Source: Marinomonas sp. SBI8L (GTDB taxonomy: Bacteria > Pseudomonadota > Gammaproteobacteria > Pseudomonadales > Marinomonadaceae). Taken from it: a stretch of 64,000 nucleotides of DNA. Shown one piece after another: positions 45,060 to 53,656 of the stretch. The notes under the pieces were generated by a model. It saw only the letters and a list, made by a program, of their open reading frames with translations, had not been told where the DNA came from and ran no database searches. Location: positions 62,001-126,000 of the forward strand of contig NZ_JSEO01000004.1 in assembly GCF_001624705.1 (NCBI RefSeq). Reading direction: 5' to 3'. The position numbers and the translations under genes were made by a program. Every line of letters starts with the position of its first letter. The first letter of the stretch is position 1.

Positions 45060-45917
45060 TTAGTCTGCAAATACAACTGTCTTATTTCCGTGCACTAAAA
45101 CACGATCTTGTAGGTGATATCTTAGGCCACGAGACAAGACAAGCTTTTCAATATCCTTACCTAAACGCACCATGTCTTGTGCACTATGACTATGACGAAC
45201 TCGGATAACATCCTGCTCAATAATAGGGCCAGCATCAAGGTCAGCAGTCACATAATGGCAAGTGGCACCTATTAACTTCACACCTCGTACAGCGGCTTGG
45301 TGATAAGGTTTCGCACCAATAAACGAAGGCAAGAAGCTGTGGTGAATATTAATTACCTGATGCTTGTATTTCTCACATAGGTATTCAGGGAAGATCTGCA
45401 TATAACGCGCTAGCACTATTGTGTCAGCCTTTGCATCATCAATACATTGCTCGATCTTTTGAAAGGCATCCATCTTGTCTTCCTTTGGTACAGGAATGCA
45501 ATGGAAAGGAATTTTATACCACTCAACCATGGATCTCAGTTCTTCATGGTTTGCAATTACGCCAACGATGTCACATGCAAGCTCACCCGTATGCCAGCGA
45601 TGCAAAATATCATTCAGACAATGAGACTCTCGTGTTGCCATCAATACCACTTTAGGTTTGCTAGCAGAGTCATTCACGTACCATTCCATTTGGAAGGCCT
45701 CAGCAATAGGCTCGAAACCTTGCTTAAACTCTTCTAGACTAAGCGGCATGCTTTCTGCGTCAAATTCGTGACGCATGAAAAACCACTTTTGCTCTGGGTC
45801 TGTGTGGTGGCTGGCTTCCATGATAGAAGCATTATTTTTTTGTAAAAATTGGCTTACGGCTGCCACAATACCCACTTTATCTGGGCAACTAATTACCAAT
45901 CGGTACGTCTTGTTCAT
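45060..45917 (-). CDS. purU: Formyltetrahydrofolate deformylase
   Basis: Hydrolyses 10-formyl-THF to formate and THF, balancing one-carbon pools and feeding purine synthesis. 285 residues, the normal length. N-terminal ACT domain about 1-80 (RLVISCPDKVGIVAAVSQFL), C-terminal formyltransferase-like domain about 90-285 with the catalytic stretch INIHHSFLPSFIGAKPYHQA and GATCHYVTADLDAGPIIEQD, which hold the Asn-His-Asp triad of the fold. The ACT domain senses glycine/methionine in E. coli. Single gene downstream of rlmKL, separated by a hairpin. Confidence 0.97.
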   Translation of the reverse strand: MNKTYRLVISCPDKVGIVAAVSQFLQKNNASIMEASHHTDPEQKWFFMRHEFDAESMPLSLEEFKQGFEPIAEAFQMEWYVNDSASKPKVVLMATRESHCLNDILHRWHTGELACDIVGVIANHEELRSMVEWYKIPFHCIPVPKEDKMDAFQKIEQCIDDAKADTIVLARYMQIFPEYLCEKYKHQVINIHHSFLPSFIGAKPYHQAAVRGVKLIGATCHYVTADLDAGPIIEQDVIRVRHSHSAQDMVRLGKDIEKLVLSRGLRYHLQDRVLVHGNKTVVFAD

Positions 45918-45948
45918 TTTAAACTCTTTAATAGGATGTCAAATATGA

Positions 45949-45976
45949 TATGCCAGACCCTTAATGGTCTGGCATA
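45949..45976 (-). terminator. Hairpin between rlmKL and purU
   Basis: Perfect 11-bp stem (tatgccagacc and complement, loop 6) about 32 bp upstream of the purU start and 125 bp past rlmKL. The T-run is poor; it may end rlmKL transcripts or sit in the purU leader. Confidence 0.5.
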
Positions 45977-46100
45977 CAAATTACTTTTAGATCAATTATG
46001 TGAAGGCAGTGAACCTTAATCAGAAATTTGACCGAATAGTCGAAATTATATCGAGTTCTGCAGCCTTCTTACAGGCTTATCCTTGATTAAACTCAGCCAA

Positions 46101-48335
46101 CTAGAAACTTTCAGAAAATAGATCCAAGTTATCTAACCCAGCTTGTTCTTCTGCACTCTTGTGCTTAATAATCCAACACTGGTGAATTTTACTATTACGC
46201 TCAAAGTCTAAATCTAACGACTGCTTAGTGATATTTTCAACATCATAAGTATCAAGAATACTCTGATCCAAAGTAAATCGGCGATAGTTGTTAGAGAAAA
46301 TCAACTCTCCATCAGCTTCTAATCGCGCCATCGCCAAAGTTAATAAATCGACATGGTCACGCTGGATATCTAATACGTTTTCCATTTTCTTTGAATTTGA
46401 AAAAGTAGGTGGGTCCATGAAGATTAAATCAAACATATCTTCACTATTTTTAAGCCACTCAAAGCAGTCAGCTCTCACCACTTTATGATCTCTTTCACTA
46501 AACTCATTAAGCTCTATATTACGCCTAGACCAATCTACATAAGTATTTGACATATCAACACTTAAGGTCGACTTAGCGCCGCCTTGACCTGCATGTACAG
46601 AAGCAGTCGATGTATAACTAAAAAGATTCAAGAAACGCTTACCGTTAGCTTTAGACTGAATCAATTTACGCACGGGTCTGTGATCTAAGAAAAGCCCTGT
46701 ATCAAGGTAATCTTTAAGGTTTACGATGAAGTCACAATCATACTCAGTCACTTGCATCTCATGCTTGGATTGATCTAGCTTCTCATACTGCTCACGTCCA
46801 GTCTGGCGCTGACGGTACTTCACAATCACCTGTGATTCAGAGATATTCAAGGCATTAGGGATAGCGGCAACCACATCAAATAGTCTTTGCCTGGCTTTTA
46901 AAGGATCAATACTTTTTGGCGCTTGATACTCTTGCACATGAGCCCAGTCTTGATATAAATCGATCGCAACAGCATATTCAGGCATATCTGCGTCATAAAC
47001 GCGATAACACTCAATTTTGTTTTTCTTGGCCCACTTAGCGTACTTCTTAAGGTTTTTCTTCAACCGATTGGTAAACATTTCTGCACCAGCACCATTTACT
47101 GCAGGTGCTGCAATGGCATCCTGTTTGATAAAACGCTCAACCACAGGGAAACGATAAGCACGACACTCTAAACCACCATTCAATACTCGGGTTTGTTTCT
47201 CTGGACGCAATGGGATTTGTTTCGCTAAACCTTGGTTACTCGTCAACATAAACAAGCGCCAGTTCATGCAATTCTCAACGACCCATTCACCCAACTGGCG
47301 ATAAAGTGCAACCAAAGCAAGCTCATCACCAATACGCTCACCATAAGGAGGGTTAGTCATGACTAGGCCAGGAGCTGCATCCTCTGCAATCCCAAAGTCA
47401 TACTCCTGAAAAGGCGCTAAATCGACTTCAACAATACCAGTTAAGCCTGCACGCTTAATATTTTCACGGGAATGAGCAATAGCCTTTTGATTATTATCCG
47501 TCCCCATAAAACGTACTTTTAAGTCCGCTGGTGCAATACGCTCATTTTTAGCAAAGTCATTCAGCTGTTGCCACATTCTGTGATCATGCTGTCGCCAGCC
47601 TTTAAAACCCCAAAAGCTACGGCGCGAACCTGGTGCAATATTTAATGAGATAAGTGCCGCTTCAACTAAGAAAGTCCCTGAGCCACACATAGGATCAATC
47701 AGTTGAGAGAAGTCATCTTGCCCCCAACCGGCTCTTAATAACAAACCTGCTGCTAAGTTTTCTTTCAATGGCGCCATAGCACCATGTTGACGATAGCCTC
47801 GACGGTGCATACTGCCACCTGATAAATCCAAGCTAACAGTGACCTTCTCGCGTTTCACTCGAACCGAGATTCTAATATCTGGATCTTGTTTTTCTACTGT
47901 TGGCCTTTCGCCGTCTCTTTCAACAAAATAGTCAGCAATCGCATCCTTAGTTTTTACCGCACCAAACTGTGTATTACGGATACTATGGTTAGTACCATGA
48001 CAATCTATTGCTAGGGTTGAAGTGGCCGTCATATGCTCAGACCAGTCGATCGCTTTCACACCTTCGTATAAATCATCAGCACTGTTTATTTCAAACTGAG
48101 CTAATGGCAACATGACGCGAGTCGCAACGCGAGACCAAAGGCAGGCTGTGTACATGCCTTCTAAATCTGTCGATAGCTTAACTTGTCCTTCACCTAAACG
48201 AGTTTGGGTTAACCCTCGGCCAGCTAATTCTTGAGCCAGTACATTTTCTAACCCCAGCGGACAGGTAATTTCAAGTTGATAGCTCACATCTGATTTTGAG
48301 CCTGATTCGAGTTGCGAATTTTGTCTAGTTGTCAT
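46101..48335 (-). CDS. rlmL: Bifunctional 23S rRNA (m2G2445/m7G2069) methyltransferase
   Basis: Large two-domain rRNA methyltransferase (RlmKL) of 744 residues. THUMP domain about 55-170; first methyltransferase about 175-405 with the NPPYGERIGDE motif, equivalent to RlmL, making m2G2445; second about 480-735 with FLNLFSYTSTASVHAG and FMDPPTFSNSKKM, equivalent to RlmK, making m7G2069. Both SAM-binding regions are intact (LIDPMCGSGTFLVEAA in the first). Divergent from rmf, another ribosome-related gene, as in many gammaproteobacteria. Confidence 0.97.
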   Translation of the reverse strand: MTTRQNSQLESGSKSDVSYQLEITCPLGLENVLAQELAGRGLTQTRLGEGQVKLSTDLEGMYTACLWSRVATRVMLPLAQFEINSADDLYEGVKAIDWSEHMTATSTLAIDCHGTNHSIRNTQFGAVKTKDAIADYFVERDGERPTVEKQDPDIRISVRVKREKVTVSLDLSGGSMHRRGYRQHGAMAPLKENLAAGLLLRAGWGQDDFSQLIDPMCGSGTFLVEAALISLNIAPGSRRSFWGFKGWRQHDHRMWQQLNDFAKNERIAPADLKVRFMGTDNNQKAIAHSRENIKRAGLTGIVEVDLAPFQEYDFGIAEDAAPGLVMTNPPYGERIGDELALVALYRQLGEWVVENCMNWRLFMLTSNQGLAKQIPLRPEKQTRVLNGGLECRAYRFPVVERFIKQDAIAAPAVNGAGAEMFTNRLKKNLKKYAKWAKKNKIECYRVYDADMPEYAVAIDLYQDWAHVQEYQAPKSIDPLKARQRLFDVVAAIPNALNISESQVIVKYRQRQTGREQYEKLDQSKHEMQVTEYDCDFIVNLKDYLDTGLFLDHRPVRKLIQSKANGKRFLNLFSYTSTASVHAGQGGAKSTLSVDMSNTYVDWSRRNIELNEFSERDHKVVRADCFEWLKNSEDMFDLIFMDPPTFSNSKKMENVLDIQRDHVDLLTLAMARLEADGELIFSNNYRRFTLDQSILDTYDVENITKQSLDLDFERNSKIHQCWIIKHKSAEEQAGLDNLDLFSESF

Positions 48336-48453
48336 TTTTAATTACTTTTTTATGAAAATTTATACTCTTTTAGAGCAAAGTGTTTTTAGACAATCACTCA
48401 TTTCTCTACTAGAACTTAAAGTTCGACAAAAGAAAGTTTAGAGGATTAGTCAA

Positions 48454-48663
48454 ATGAAGAAACAGAAACGAGACCTTCAACATCGCGCCTACATACGTGG
48501 CTATCGCGCAGGTATGGCAGGACGCTCTAAAGGGCTATCAAATCAATACCATGAGAACTCTCGTTCTGAATGGTTAGCCGGCTGGAGAGAAGGCAGAGTC
48601 GATATGTGGGATGGTCTAACACCTGTGGAAGGAACCTTTAAAGCAATCAGCTCTCCCCATTAA
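48454..48663 (+). CDS. rmf: Ribosome modulation factor
   Basis: A 69-residue basic protein that dimerises 70S ribosomes into inactive 100S particles in stationary phase. It matches RMF throughout: MKKQKRDLQHRAYIRGYRAG, then AGRSKG and the conserved SEWLAGWREGRVDMWDG. AGAGGA stands before the ATG. Its expression is usually controlled by ppGpp and cAMP-CRP; I did not identify such a site here. Divergent from rlmKL and followed by a strong terminator. Confidence 0.97.
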   Translation: MKKQKRDLQHRAYIRGYRAGMAGRSKGLSNQYHENSRSEWLAGWREGRVDMWDGLTPVEGTFKAISSPH

Positions 48664-48678
48664 TTAGACTCCGTTTCT

Positions 48679-48716
48679 AAAATGAAGCAAAAGCATCGTA
48701 GCTTTTGCTTCATTTT
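48679..48716 (+). terminator. rmf terminator
   Basis: Perfect 16-bp stem (aaaatgaagcaaaagc and complement, loop atcgta) 15 bp past the rmf stop, with flanking T's; it may serve pyrD in the other direction too. Confidence 0.9.
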
Positions 48717-48800
48717 CCCATCATACGAATAGACTTCTTATCAAGCTTTTACAATCTAGTGTTTACTGTCTTCAAAATTATTCGTTTACAACAAAGCTAA

Positions 48801-49841
48801 TTATTTAGTTTTGCCCATTTCATTCAGATAACCCGTTGTACTGGTTACTGCAGCACGAACTAGTTCAGGACCCTTATAAATAAAACCACTGTAAATCTGT
48901 ACTAGACTAGCGCCGGCTTGAAGTTTTTCAATCGCATCATTGCCAGTTAAAATACCACCCACTCCAATAATAGGTAGCTCACCTTGCAAATGATCTGCTA
49001 AGGTTTTCACCACAAGTGTTGAAGCATCTTTAACCGGTGCACCACTTAAGCCACCAGCCTCGTCTGCATATTTATGGCCAGCCACAGCATCTCGAGACAA
49101 GGTTGTATTAGTTGCGATAATGGCATCAATCTTTTGAGCCTGAAGAGTATCTGCAACCATTTTAATTTCATCACTAGTCATATCTGGCGCTATTTTCACA
49201 GCTAAAGGTACGTGCTTACCAGTACTATCAAAGTATCTTTGTTTAGCTTCAACAAGAGGCGAGATAAGCTCGGCAAGACTTTCACCAAACTGAAGGCTTC
49301 TTAGACCGGGTGTATTAGGTGAACTAATATTTGCCGTAATATAATCCGCATATGGCATAACACCGTTTAGGCAAGCCAGGTAATCTTGTACCGCATCTTC
49401 AACAGATGTTGTCAGATTTTTACCAATATTAACCCCTAAAATACCTTTATAGTTATGGTTTTTAATACGGCTAACCATATGATCCAAGCCTTTATTATTA
49501 AACCCCATACGGTTAATAATCGCTTCATGCTCTGGCAATCTAAACAATCGTGGCTTGTCATTACCTGCTTGTCCTTTCGGTGTGACGGTTCCCACTTCAA
49601 CAAAACCAAAGCCCATTTGTCCAAACGCTTCAAATGCGTCTGCGTTTTTATCAAGACCTGCTGCAAGGCCAACAGCATTAGGAAAAGTTAGCCCCATTAC
49701 TTCTACGGGTGAGTCAGGTACGCTATCAAGCAAAAGTCGATTAACACCCAGCCTTTGACCTGCTGCCAATAATTCTAAAGACAACTCATGTGTCACCTCT
49801 GCATCCATTTTAAACAGTACAGAGCGAGCAAGGTTATACAT
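48801..49841 (-). CDS. pyrD: Dihydroorotate dehydrogenase (quinone), class 2
   Basis: Membrane-associated flavoenzyme of pyrimidine synthesis, oxidising dihydroorotate to orotate with quinone. 346 residues from ATG 49841 (GGAG nine bases upstream); a TTG two codons earlier is in frame but less likely. N-terminal amphipathic helices ([21 protein letters not shown]) bind the membrane as in class 2 enzymes. The barrel carries [14 protein letters not shown], the [19 protein letters not shown] loop, [14 protein letters not shown] with the catalytic Ser of class 2, and [20 protein letters not shown] for FMN phosphate. Single gene. Confidence 0.97.
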   Translation of the reverse strand: MYNLARSVLFKMDAEVTHELSLELLAAGQRLGVNRLLLDSVPDSPVEVMGLTFPNAVGLAAGLDKNADAFEAFGQMGFGFVEVGTVTPKGQAGNDKPRLFRLPEHEAIINRMGFNNKGLDHMVSRIKNHNYKGILGVNIGKNLTTSVEDAVQDYLACLNGVMPYADYITANISSPNTPGLRSLQFGESLAELISPLVEAKQRYFDSTGKHVPLAVKIAPDMTSDEIKMVADTLQAQKIDAIIATNTTLSRDAVAGHKYADEAGGLSGAPVKDASTLVVKTLADHLQGELPIIGVGGILTGNDAIEKLQAGASLVQIYSGFIYKGPELVRAAVTSTTGYLNEMGKTK

Positions 49842-49911
49842 AATCAAAAACTCCTAATTGATATCAATATTGTTAGTGAACCTTATGATCACTAAATAAA
49901 TCTTTGTTAGT

Positions 49912-50130
49912 TTACTTCTTTTTTATATCGACTAACCGATAATTTTGATCAAATTCCACTTCAAAGGTGCCATAAATACCACTATGGGTTAGAAAAGGTC
50001 GAAATATGGTTAAAGGTAGTTGGATATTCCTACCATCACGACTTTGCACGACTAAATATTTTGCTCTTCCTTGATACAAGTCCTGAAATTTATGAGCTGC
50101 TAAGGCAACATCAACCACTACTAACGCCAT
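49912..50130 (-). CDS. DUF2835 family protein
   Basis: A 72-residue soluble protein matching DUF2835: a helix-strand start, QDLYQGRAKYLVVQSRDGRNIQLP in the middle, then FRPFLTHSGIYGTFEVEFD. It is beta-rich and resembles small SH3-like or PilZ-like folds, though the fold is a guess. AGGGA precedes the ATG. It lies 71 bp upstream of pyrD on the same strand and may be co-transcribed with it. No function known. Confidence 0.88.
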   Translation of the reverse strand: MALVVVDVALAAHKFQDLYQGRAKYLVVQSRDGRNIQLPLTIFRPFLTHSGIYGTFEVEFDQNYRLVDIKKK

Positions 50131-50239
50131 CTTATTCCCTATAAAAATTTGAACTAAGCCCTTCTAGGCTTGTCTTCTTGGAATTCAATCATTTAAGATT
50201 GTCGTATTATATTGTGTCTCCACTTTTATTGACAGAAGT

Positions 50240-51211
50240 ATGAGGATCATTCACTCGATGGATGCTGTGATAACTCGTTTAAAAAATTACTTAAATCAGG
50301 CCATTATTGGTCAGAACACCCTTACCGATAGATTGTTAATTGCATTGATTGCAGATGGACATGTTTTACTTGAAGGACCGCCAGGTATAGCAAAGACAAC
50401 CGCAGCAAAAGCGTTAGCACAAAGCATAGCGAGTAAGTTCCATAGAATTCAATTTACCCCAGACCTATTACCAGGTGATGTCACAGGTTCTGAGGTATAC
50501 CAACAAGAAACGGGGCAGTTTCAATTTGTACCCGGCCCAGTAATTAATAATATTGTTCTTGCCGATGAAATAAACCGAGCACCCGCTAAAGTACAATCTG
50601 CTTTATTAGAAGCAATGGGTGAAAGACAAGTCACGGTTGGTAATAAAAGCTATCAATTACCTGAATTGTTTTTTGTCATCGCCACACAAAACCCGATTGA
50701 GCAAGAAGGTACCTACCCTCTTCCTGAAGCCCAGCTTGACCGCTTTATTATGAAGCTAAAAGTAGACTATCCAAATGCCGAGGACGAGCTAAAAGTCCTA
50801 AGACTGGTAAGAAATCAAAGTGCTAATAAGGTTGCAATCGAATCGCCAGATTGTACCGAAGCCGATATTCGCTCTCTTAGAGAGCAGGCATTAGGCCTCT
50901 ATATGGCTGAACCTATTGAAGAGTACATAGTGCAAATCGTGATGGCTACTCGTCACCCTGAACACTATCTAGGCGATCAAACTAAGCTTATTGATTTTGG
51001 CGCCAGCCCAAGGGCAACCATAGCATTAGATAGATGTGCCCGCGCCCACGCATTGTTAAAAGGGGAACAATTTGTCACGCCTGATGACGTTAGAGCGGTT
51101 GCCCATGATGTTCTAAGGCATAGAATCATCCCATCTTTTGAAGCTGAGGCAAAAGGCCTAACTTCAGATACTTTACTTGATCAATTACTTGAAAGAGTAC
51201 CTGTTGCTTAG
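50240..51211 (+). CDS. MoxR family AAA+ ATPase
   Basis: A 323-residue AAA+ ATPase, first gene of a six-gene Bat-type operon. Walker A EGPPGIAKT (about 49-57), Walker B VLADEINRAP (about 113), sensor 1 FVIATQNPIEQEGTYPLPEAQLDRF, which is the MoxR signature, and a C-terminal lid (about 230-320). MoxR ATPases act as chaperones that insert cofactors or activate partners with von Willebrand A domains; two such partners follow in this operon. The start may be the second ATG (50258). Confidence 0.95.
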   Translation: MRIIHSMDAVITRLKNYLNQAIIGQNTLTDRLLIALIADGHVLLEGPPGIAKTTAAKALAQSIASKFHRIQFTPDLLPGDVTGSEVYQQETGQFQFVPGPVINNIVLADEINRAPAKVQSALLEAMGERQVTVGNKSYQLPELFFVIATQNPIEQEGTYPLPEAQLDRFIMKLKVDYPNAEDELKVLRLVRNQSANKVAIESPDCTEADIRSLREQALGLYMAEPIEEYIVQIVMATRHPEHYLGDQTKLIDFGASPRATIALDRCARAHALLKGEQFVTPDDVRAVAHDVLRHRIIPSFEAEAKGLTSDTLLDQLLERVPVA

Positions 51212-51220
51212 GTAAAGATT

Positions 51221-52138
51221 ATGGATGCACTAATATCACCAGACTCGCCCGAATTGGATGTTCAAAGCCTGTCTGATCTTGCCGTTTTTGCAAAAAAGTT
51301 AGGCAAAGCACCTTTGCAGCCTCATCGCCGCCCTATGCTTGGCTCTCATCTTACAAGGATGAAGGGCCACGGTATGGAAATGCTTGAAGTGAGAGAGTAT
51401 CAAGCAAGTGATGATATGCGCCATATTGATTGGCGTGTCAGTGCTAAAACCGGGCAAACCCATACGCGTGTCTATGCCGAAGAAAGGGAGCATAGCCGCA
51501 TTCTTGCTTTAGACTTATCTAGTCAAGCCTACTTCGGAACACAGCATACGTTCGTTTCTACTCGTATGGTCCAATTACTCTGTTTAGTGGGCTGGCGAAC
51601 CAAGATACAAAATGACAAGGTAGGCGCTTATCTAAGCTTTGCTAATAAAGACATATTTTTGCCACCTAAAAACCAAGCAAGCCACTTTAATGCCTTGTTA
51701 ACCTCTCTGTCTGACGCTACTCAAATATCCCATAGACTTACCCAAAGCAAAGCAACGAGTCCATGGCAATCCCTTTTAACTCGCAACATAAGACATCAAC
51801 AAATTATTATTTGCAGTGATAAAAGCTTACTTAGGGAGCAAGACCTTGAAGAGCTTCAAAGACTTTCTAAATACAACCTTATTCACTGGATAAGTATTGA
51901 AGATGAACACCTTGATCAACTTCCTGAAGGTCAATATAGACTTCAAGATATGCAAGGTATTCAAACTATACAAATTACTAAAACGAGTATGCAGTCTTAC
52001 AAAGAAAATAGATTGATCGCTAAACAGAAGATGAACAATCAATTAAGCAGAATAGGCATTCCTTTTCATTATTTTGCCCTGCATGAGTCGCCTGTTCAAA
52101 TTGCTAGACATTTGATGGCTTTTGGCGCTTTAAGCTAA
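51221..52138 (+). CDS. DUF58 domain-containing protein
   Basis: A 305-residue protein with the DUF58 core near residues 40-90: SHLTRMKGHGMEMLEVREYQ then ASDDMRHIDWRVSAKTGQTH, which carries the D-x-R-x-I-D-W motif. The rest resembles a VWA fold (LALDLSSQAYFG) though the metal site is incomplete. DUF58 genes nearly always follow moxR. It starts nine bases past the moxR stop and is followed by the DUF4381 gene after 29 bases. Cytosolic; it probably links the ATPase to the membrane VWA proteins. Confidence 0.94.
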   Translation: MDALISPDSPELDVQSLSDLAVFAKKLGKAPLQPHRRPMLGSHLTRMKGHGMEMLEVREYQASDDMRHIDWRVSAKTGQTHTRVYAEEREHSRILALDLSSQAYFGTQHTFVSTRMVQLLCLVGWRTKIQNDKVGAYLSFANKDIFLPPKNQASHFNALLTSLSDATQISHRLTQSKATSPWQSLLTRNIRHQQIIICSDKSLLREQDLEELQRLSKYNLIHWISIEDEHLDQLPEGQYRLQDMQGIQTIQITKTSMQSYKENRLIAKQKMNNQLSRIGIPFHYFALHESPVQIARHLMAFGALS

Positions 52139-52167
52139 TCAATAGGGATACGAGAAGAATCTAAGTT

Positions 52168-52662
52168 ATGAATGCTACAAACATTCCAGCCTCAGGGCCT
52201 AAAATCGAACTTCCCAATACGGCTTATATACTGCCAGACAATATTGCTATGTGGCCTCCTGTTTGGTGGACTTGGTTAGTTGTTGGCGCTTTAGTTATTC
52301 TACTTATTAGCCTAATTACGATTAAATTCATAAGTTACAAACGCAACTTATACCGTAGGGATGCCATTAAGCTAATAGATACTTTAGAAGAGCTTGATGA
52401 CGTTGCATTTCTCACTCAATGCCATCAGATTATCCGACGTTGCTTACTCACCCTTGGGCGTAATGATCTAGCTTCTCTTCCAAGCCAAGACCTTTTTGAT
52501 CAATTAGATCTTGGCCTTGCACCAAAATATCAGTTTAAACAACTTGGCTCAGTATTCGTAACAGGTGCTTACCAGCCAAATTTATTATTAAAAGAAGAAC
52601 AGAAGGAAGAAATACTTCGACTTACCAAACACTGGTGTCGGAGGCACAGGAAGTATGCTTGA
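52168..52662 (+). CDS. DUF4381 domain-containing membrane protein
   Basis: A 164-residue protein with one transmembrane helix (about 37-57, WWTWLVVGALVILLISLITI). It opens with the Pro-rich LPDNIAMWPPVWW typical of DUF4381, and the cytosolic part is helical (DAIKLIDTLEELDDVAFLTQ). The gene overlaps the BatA-like gene start by eight bases, showing translational coupling. DUF4381 proteins are small partners in Bat operons; role not defined. Confidence 0.92.
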   Translation: MNATNIPASGPKIELPNTAYILPDNIAMWPPVWWTWLVVGALVILLISLITIKFISYKRNLYRRDAIKLIDTLEELDDVAFLTQCHQIIRRCLLTLGRNDLASLPSQDLFDQLDLGLAPKYQFKQLGSVFVTGAYQPNLLLKEEQKEEILRLTKHWCRRHRKYA

Positions 52663-53656
52663 ATTTATATGGCCTTGGTTTTTAATTGTTGCAATAGCCC
52701 CCTTTTTTTTAAAATTTGGTCGCCCTGCTGAGCCTGATCAAAAAGCCCTTTGGTGGCCAAATATTACCCAGTTCAACCAAGCTGAAATAAGCATAAAACT
52801 TAAGCGTCAAAGCTTTTCAAAGCATTTGATTAAACTTTTTTTATGGATTTCTTGGTTGCTACTTGTTATCGCAATTGCCAGACCTGTTTGGCTTGGTGAG
52901 CCTAAGGTTGTCACCCCTTCGGGTCGAGATCTACTTATTGCTTTAGATTTATCTGGCAGTATGCAAACAGCCGATATGAAGATAAATCAGCAAGCAGTTG
53001 ATAGATTACAAGCCGCCAAACAAGTATTAGATAGGTTTATCAAAGAACGTAAAGGCGATCGCATTGGCATCATTGTTTTTGGCAGCAAGGCATACCTTCA
53101 AGCGCCATTAAGTTATGATTTAGACACAATCGCACAACTTGTAAATGAAACTCAAATCGGCTTTGCCGGAGAAAATACCGCCATAGGTGATGCTATTGGC
53201 CTAGGAATCAAACGCCTAGCCAACATTGATGCGGATAAACGCGTTATGATTTTGATGACAGATGGCGCTAATACAGCAGGCCGAGTAAAGCCTGATCAGG
53301 CAGCACAGTTTGCAGCTAAGCAAGGCGTTAAAATTCACACTATTGGTATTGGTGCAGAACAGATGATAAGCCAAGGTTTTTTTGGGCCAAGAGTGATTAA
53401 TCCCTCTACCGACCTTGACGAGGAGTTACTTCAAAAAATAGCCGATATGACTGAAGGTCAATACTTTCGAGCAAAAAGCACCCAAGAACTTGAGTCGATT
53501 TACGCCACTTTGGATGAGTTAGAGCCCACACCAGGTGAAGATCAATGGCAAAGACCAAAGACCACGCTCTTCAATATGATTGCCCTAGGAAGCTTATTCT
53601 TTCTCTTTTTAGCGCTTTATACTCGCTGGAATGCAATTAGAAGAGGTAGTTTCTAA
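52655..53656 (+). CDS. BatA-like von Willebrand A domain membrane protein
   Basis: A 333-residue protein with transmembrane helices at about 3-20, 57-80 and 305-325, and a VWA domain about 88-290 facing the periplasm. The MIDAS metal site is intact: DLSGSM, then the Thr in AGENTA and the Asp in MTDGAN. Overlaps both neighbours (8 bp upstream, 1 bp downstream). BatA/BatB proteins are linked to aerotolerance in Bacteroides and Leptospira and to envelope stress; in this group the role is inferred. Confidence 0.94.
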   Translation: MLEFIWPWFLIVAIAPFFLKFGRPAEPDQKALWWPNITQFNQAEISIKLKRQSFSKHLIKLFLWISWLLLVIAIARPVWLGEPKVVTPSGRDLLIALDLSGSMQTADMKINQQAVDRLQAAKQVLDRFIKERKGDRIGIIVFGSKAYLQAPLSYDLDTIAQLVNETQIGFAGENTAIGDAIGLGIKRLANIDADKRVMILMTDGANTAGRVKPDQAAQFAAKQGVKIHTIGIGAEQMISQGFFGPRVINPSTDLDEELLQKIADMTEGQYFRAKSTQELESIYATLDELEPTPGEDQWQRPKTTLFNMIALGSLFFLFLALYTRWNAIRRGSF